A stretch of DNA of 21,231 bases from Chloroflexota bacterium (lineage in GTDB: Bacteria > Chloroflexota > Dehalococcoidia > Tepidiformales > Tepidiformaceae): positions 1 through 21,231 of the forward strand of contig CAUJEQ010000243.1 in the NCBI GenBank assembly GCA_963169135.1, in the 5' to 3' direction. Shown piece by piece: positions 18,418-21,231 of this stretch (within the stretch, counting starts at the first letter, position 1; the number at the start of each line of letters is the position of its first letter). A program made the position numbers and the translations under genes. The notes below the pieces were generated by a model that saw only the letters and a program-made list of their open reading frames with translations, was not told where the DNA came from and did not search any database.

Positions 18418-18437
18418 TATCGACCGGACGGTAAATA
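18418..18437. promoter_or_regulatory. Operator-like element upstream of the second P450 (copy 2)
   Basis: TAT-N2-ACCG-GA-CGGT-N2-ATA is an interrupted palindrome of 20 bp. Its core and right flank, ACCGGACGGTAAA, match the element upstream of the ferredoxin at 12 of 13 bases. It ends 47 bp before GTG 18485. It is a strong candidate for the binding site of a TetR-family repressor controlling both ferredoxin and P450. Confidence 0.6.
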
Positions 18438-18443
18438 ACCTTG

Positions 18444-18464
18444 GTTGCGCATGTCTTACGCAAC
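18444..18464 (+). repeat. Inverted repeat GTTGCG-N9-CGCAAC in the leader of the second P450
   Basis: A 6-bp stem with a 9-nt loop, placed between the operator-like element and the start codon. It could be part of a second operator or an RNA hairpin. No ribosome site is enclosed in it. It may be chance. Confidence 0.35.
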
Positions 18465-18484
18465 AAACACCACGGAGCCGACTC

Positions 18485-19762
18485 GTGACGACAGAAACAT
18501 CCCTCAGCCTGGCTGACATCAACCTCAACGACGAGGAGCTGTTCGAACGGGGGCTGGCGCACCAGGCGTTCAAGATCCTGCGGCGCGAGGACCCGATCAG
18601 CTGGACGCCAGCGACCGACGAGGTCAAGGGGCACTGGAACCTGGTGAAGTACGAGGATGTCCTCCACGTCTCGCGCCATCCGGAGATCTTCAGTTCGGAG
18701 CGGGGCATCGTGCAGTACGAGCCGGTGAACGCTGACGAGGCGTCGGCAGCCTCGGCTGGCAACGGGAGGATGATCATCACGATGGACCCGCCGCGCCATG
18801 TGAAGATGCGCCGGCTGGTGAACAAAGGCTTCACGCCGCGGGCGGTCGCGCTCTGGGAGCCAAAGGTCCGCGAGACGACGAACATGCTGCTCGACCGGAT
18901 CGCGAAGCAGGGCGAATCGGACTTCGTGCTCGACATCGCCTGCAACATCCCGCTGGCGGTGATCTGCCAGATGCTTGGTTTGCCCGAGAAAGACTGGGCA
19001 TTGATGTTCCAGCTGACCAACAAGGTGCTGGGCCCGGGCGACCCGGAGTACCAGACCGACGTGCCGGAGGAGCAACGCGGCACGCAGGAGGCGGCGCGGA
19101 TCACCGGGAACATCGGGACGATGCAGATGTTCGGCTACTTCGCGCAGGCGCTCCAGGAGCGGAAGACGGCCCGGCGCGAGGACATCATCAGCCTGCTTGT
19201 AGACTCGGATCTGGAAGGCGAGCAGTTGACGGATGAGGACATCCTCTGGTTCTGCTTCCTTCTCATCCTCGCCGGGAATGAGACGACCCGGAACGGGATG
19301 TCGGGAGGGCTGCTGTCGCTCTGCGAGCACCCGGACCAGAAGCAGAAGCTGCTGAACGACATGTCGCTCCTGCCCGGTGCGATCGAGGAGATCCTGCGGT
19401 GGAACTCGCCGGTGACGCATATGGCGCGGGTTGCGCTGCAGGACACGAAGATTGGCCACCAGGCGATCAAGCAGGGCGAACGCGTCGTGATGTGGTACCC
19501 GGCGGTGAACCGGGACGAGGACGTCTTCCCGAACGCGGACGTGTTCGACATCACGCGGAGCCCGAACGAGCACCTGGCGTTCGGCATCGGCGAGCACTTC
19601 TGCCTCGGGGCGGGGTTTGCACGGCTTGAGCTGAAGGTGCTTTTCGAAGAGATGTTCCGCCGGTTCCCTGACATCGAGCTTGCGGGCCCGCCCGAGCGCC
19701 TGCGGTCGACATTCATCGGAGGCATCAAGCACCTGCCGGTGAAGTTCACGCCGGAGCGGTAG
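18485..19762 (+). CDS. Cytochrome P450 (CYP125/CYP142-like), second of a tandem pair
   Basis: This 425-residue P450 carries the same motifs as its neighbour: DPPRHVKMRRLVNKGFTPR (101-119), AGNETTRN (263-270), E302-R305, and the heme loop with Cys373 (FGIGEHFCLGAGFAR). Long stretches are nearly identical between the two, including GDPEYQTDVPEE, so they arose by duplication. The region after the first GI (about 75-97) differs in length and sequence, suggesting distinct substrates or positions of attack. The start is GTG 18485 after an ACGGAG ribosome site at 18472-18477. It has its own operator-like element in the 116-bp gap, so it may be transcribed separately from the first P450. A terminator follows. 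Confidence 0.93.
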   Translation: MTTETSLSLADINLNDEELFERGLAHQAFKILRREDPISWTPATDEVKGHWNLVKYEDVLHVSRHPEIFSSERGIVQYEPVNADEASAASAGNGRMIITMDPPRHVKMRRLVNKGFTPRAVALWEPKVRETTNMLLDRIAKQGESDFVLDIACNIPLAVICQMLGLPEKDWALMFQLTNKVLGPGDPEYQTDVPEEQRGTQEAARITGNIGTMQMFGYFAQALQERKTARREDIISLLVDSDLEGEQLTDEDILWFCFLLILAGNETTRNGMSGGLLSLCEHPDQKQKLLNDMSLLPGAIEEILRWNSPVTHMARVALQDTKIGHQAIKQGERVVMWYPAVNRDEDVFPNADVFDITRSPNEHLAFGIGEHFCLGAGFARLELKVLFEEMFRRFPDIELAGPPERLRSTFIGGIKHLPVKFTPER

Positions 19763-19788
19763 CGGCTCGTCCGGCATTAGCGATTACG

Positions 19789-19812
19789 GAGGGGGCCCAT
19801 TCGGGTCCCCTC
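19789..19812 (+). terminator. Intrinsic terminator after the P450 genes
   Basis: GAGGGGGCCC-ATTC-GGGTCCCCTC makes a 10-bp stem with one G-U wobble, followed shortly by CTTT. It sits between converging genes (P450 stop 19762, S49 peptidase stop 19843) and may work in both directions. Confidence 0.75.
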
Positions 19813-19842
19813 GGCTTTGGGCGCGATCGATGTTCGGCCGGG

Positions 19843-21072
19843 CTACCGCCCGGCGCAAAGGGCGATGACGTCGCCGTAGTAGGCAAGGATGGTGTTGGCG
19901 GGGAAGCAGATGCCCCTTGTGGAGACAGCAGTCGCCTCGGGCTCGTCGTCGTCGCCGCCGAGGCCGAAGAGGCCGCTGAAGATGCCGGCGCCGCCCTTTT
20001 CGCGGACGACCTGCCAGTTGTCGCCCTCAAGCCCGGCAAGGCGGGCCGCTTCGGCGTAGGCCTGGTGGCGGTTGGCGGTACCGTCGATGAGGCCGAGGTC
20101 CTGCGCAGCCTTGTTGTCGTAGACGAGCGCGCCGATCCCCTCCCGGATGTCGCTTTCCGGGATGTCGCGGCCCTCGGAGACCAGGCGGACGAAGTCGGTG
20201 TAGGCGTTGTCGACGCCCTGTTGCAGGACTCGGCGCTCCTCGTCCGTGAGGCGGCGGTAGGGAGCGCCCATATCCTTGCCCCGGCCGGCGGTGATGGGCT
20301 GGAACTCGATGCCATCGCTCGTGGTGACGCCCCCACCGAAGAGGCCGCCCTCAGTGGCGATCAGGCCGTCCCAGTATTCGAACGCTCCCATGGTGACCCC
20401 GATGCTGCCAAGGAGACTGCCGTGGTCGGCGAGGATCAGGTCAGCCCCGGCCATGGAGTACATGCCGCCGGAGGCAGAGATCCCGGCGACGAAGGCGAGG
20501 ACGGGCTTGCCGGTGCGCTCCTGGTATTCGCGGACGCCATCGGCGATGGCCCGGGAGCCGAAGATGGTGCCGCCCGGGGTTTCGAGCTCGAGGACTATGC
20601 CGTCGATGGAGGAATCCTTCGCGGCTTCACGGAGCGTCTCCTTGATGGAGTAGCCGTAGACCGCGCCGAGGCTCCCGAAGATGCTCGTCTCTTCTGGCTC
20701 TTCGCCGAGGATGACGCCGCGGATGGGCACGGAGAGCAGCTTGTTGCGGTTGCCTTCGTCGCCGTAGGCGAACTTATAGTCGTCGCCGTCATCGCCGGAT
20801 GCGGCGCCGATGATGGCGATGAGGACGATCAGCGGGATGATGAAGGCGATGATGCTGGCCACGCCGAAGCAGCCGGCGGCCACGGTCGACTTGAGGGCTG
20901 TGCGCCAGATCATGCGCCAGGTGCCTTCGCCAGCGGGGCCGATTCCGGGCGGTGGGTAGGGGCCGCTGTACCATGCCTGCTGTGCCGTCGGCGGCGGTGA
21001 GGCGGGGGGGATGGCGGCGGCCGGCGGCGGTGGCGGCTCCTGCGCCGGTGGGGGTTCGGGTGTGTCGCTCAA
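19843..21072 (-). CDS. sppA: SppA-like signal peptide peptidase (S49 serine protease)
   Basis: A membrane-anchored 409-residue protease of family S49, which degrades leftover signal peptides or membrane protein pieces. A proline-rich cytoplasmic N-terminus (1-47) precedes one membrane helix (about 64-90). In the protease domain, LETPGG (163-168), ISASGGMYSMAGADLILA (198-215) with Ser201 as nucleophile, and GSLLGSIGV (218-226) are diagnostic. GKDMGAPYRRLTDEE (265-279) holds the general-base candidate K266. Ser-Lys spacing is 65, against about 52 in Bacillus SppA, because of a Gly-rich insert near 240-253. The tail carries two cysteines (388, 406). The start is TTG 21072 with a weak ribosome site; ATG codon 53 is the alternative, but would drop the proline-rich part. 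Confidence 0.88.
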   Translation of the reverse strand: MSDTPEPPPAQEPPPPPAAAIPPASPPPTAQQAWYSGPYPPPGIGPAGEGTWRMIWRTALKSTVAAGCFGVASIIAFIIPLIVLIAIIGAASGDDGDDYKFAYGDEGNRNKLLSVPIRGVILGEEPEETSIFGSLGAVYGYSIKETLREAAKDSSIDGIVLELETPGGTIFGSRAIADGVREYQERTGKPVLAFVAGISASGGMYSMAGADLILADHGSLLGSIGVTMGAFEYWDGLIATEGGLFGGGVTTSDGIEFQPITAGRGKDMGAPYRRLTDEERRVLQQGVDNAYTDFVRLVSEGRDIPESDIREGIGALVYDNKAAQDLGLIDGTANRHQAYAEAARLAGLEGDNWQVVREKGGAGIFSGLFGLGGDDDEPEATAVSTRGICFPANTILAYYGDVIALCAGR

Positions 21073-21128
21073 GGGTCGTTCCCGGGCCGTGATTGCCGCA
21101 CGCGCGGCGGGCCTGCAGGGAGGGTAGT

Positions 21129-21231
21129 TCAGTTGCGCGGTGGATGGGAACCGGGAGACAGGTCTCGCGGTTCGAACACTTCGACATCCAGGGGCGGATC
21201 CCCGGTGCGGGGTGGCAATTCGAGGTCCACC
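21129..21231 (-). CDS. Possible 3' end of a minus-strand gene cut by the window edge
   Basis: On the minus strand a frame enters from the window edge and ends at TGA (21131-21129), 56 bp upstream of the S49 peptidase start. The last residues read VDLELPPRTGDPPLDVEVFE, then PRDLSPGSHPPRN. The mixture of acidic and hydrophobic residues looks protein-like, and the frame would be in operon position with the peptidase gene. Only 33 codons are visible and another minus-strand frame is also open here, so this is tentative. Confidence 0.35.
   Translation of the reverse strand, partial: VDLELPPRTGDPPLDVEVFEPRDLSPGSHPPRN

Noticed and set aside
16980..19777. Two long open frames (452 and 584 codons) antisense to the P450 genes
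   Set aside because: Both are mirror frames of the P450s and resemble each other only because the P450s are duplicates.
21122..21190. A tRNA-like string with TAGTTCAGT and GGTTCGAAC
   Set aside because: The flanking bases do not form the T-arm stem or an acceptor stem, so no cloverleaf is possible.

Overview
The window is GC-rich and densely coding. It reads like a chromosomal segment of a bacterium from the Chloroflexota, perhaps a Dehalococcoidia/Tepidiforma-like lineage. This placement is inferred from gene content: substrate-binding lipoproteins with an N-terminal NYWxxRxxRRRxLTG signal followed by an Asp-rich linker, a luciferase-like (probably F420-dependent) oxidoreductase, and P450s served by a 3Fe-4S ferredoxin. 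A high-GC actinobacterium is the main alternative. No rRNA, tRNA, insertion sequence, phage gene or CRISPR array was seen.

Layout. (1) 1-1288: a short leader with three small hairpins, then a membrane-anchored LuxR-type regulator with a four-cysteine outer domain. (2) 1467-3718: a two-gene trehalose operon, otsA-otsB, with a 7-nt overlap. (3) 3860-7643: a peptide/nickel-type ABC importer set (Tat lipoprotein SBP, DppB-like and DppC-like permeases), ending in a strong hairpin terminator at 7665-7688. (4) 7716-8735, minus strand: a luciferase-like oxidoreductase. (5) 8958-12517: a second SBP-permease-permease set whose SBP gene carries an in-frame TGA at 9129-9131. (6) 12507-14081, minus strand: SRPBCC protein, RsmE 16S rRNA methyltransferase and a small four-helix membrane protein, tightly packed. 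(7) 14364-15950, minus strand: an acyl-CoA synthetase, then at 16009-16656 a Cys4 protein of unknown role. (8) 16789-19762: a 3Fe-4S ferredoxin and two tandem, closely related cytochrome P450s, followed by a terminator. (9) 19843-21072, minus strand: an SppA-like S49 peptidase, and at the edge the possible 3' end of another minus-strand gene.

How the genes may work together. The ferredoxin very probably delivers electrons to the two P450s. The I-helix and heme signatures resemble the CYP125/CYP142 class that oxidises sterol or branched lipid side chains. The acyl-CoA synthetase nearby could activate the acids such P450s make, but that link is inference. A near-identical ACCGG(G/A)CGGTAAA element, centred on a TetR-operator-like palindrome, lies upstream of both the ferredoxin and the second P450 and suggests a shared regulator encoded elsewhere. 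The two importer sets have similar promoters (TTGACG, 18-nt spacer, TATA box); the second overlaps a perfect ATTGAC-N3-GTCAAT palindrome. Neither set has its ATPases in the window. Most of the window is ordinary housekeeping or transport. The points most worth a second look are the paired operator at the P450 module, the TGA-interrupted SBP, the membrane LuxR protein, and a Glu-to-Gln change in the UDP-glucose site of OtsA.
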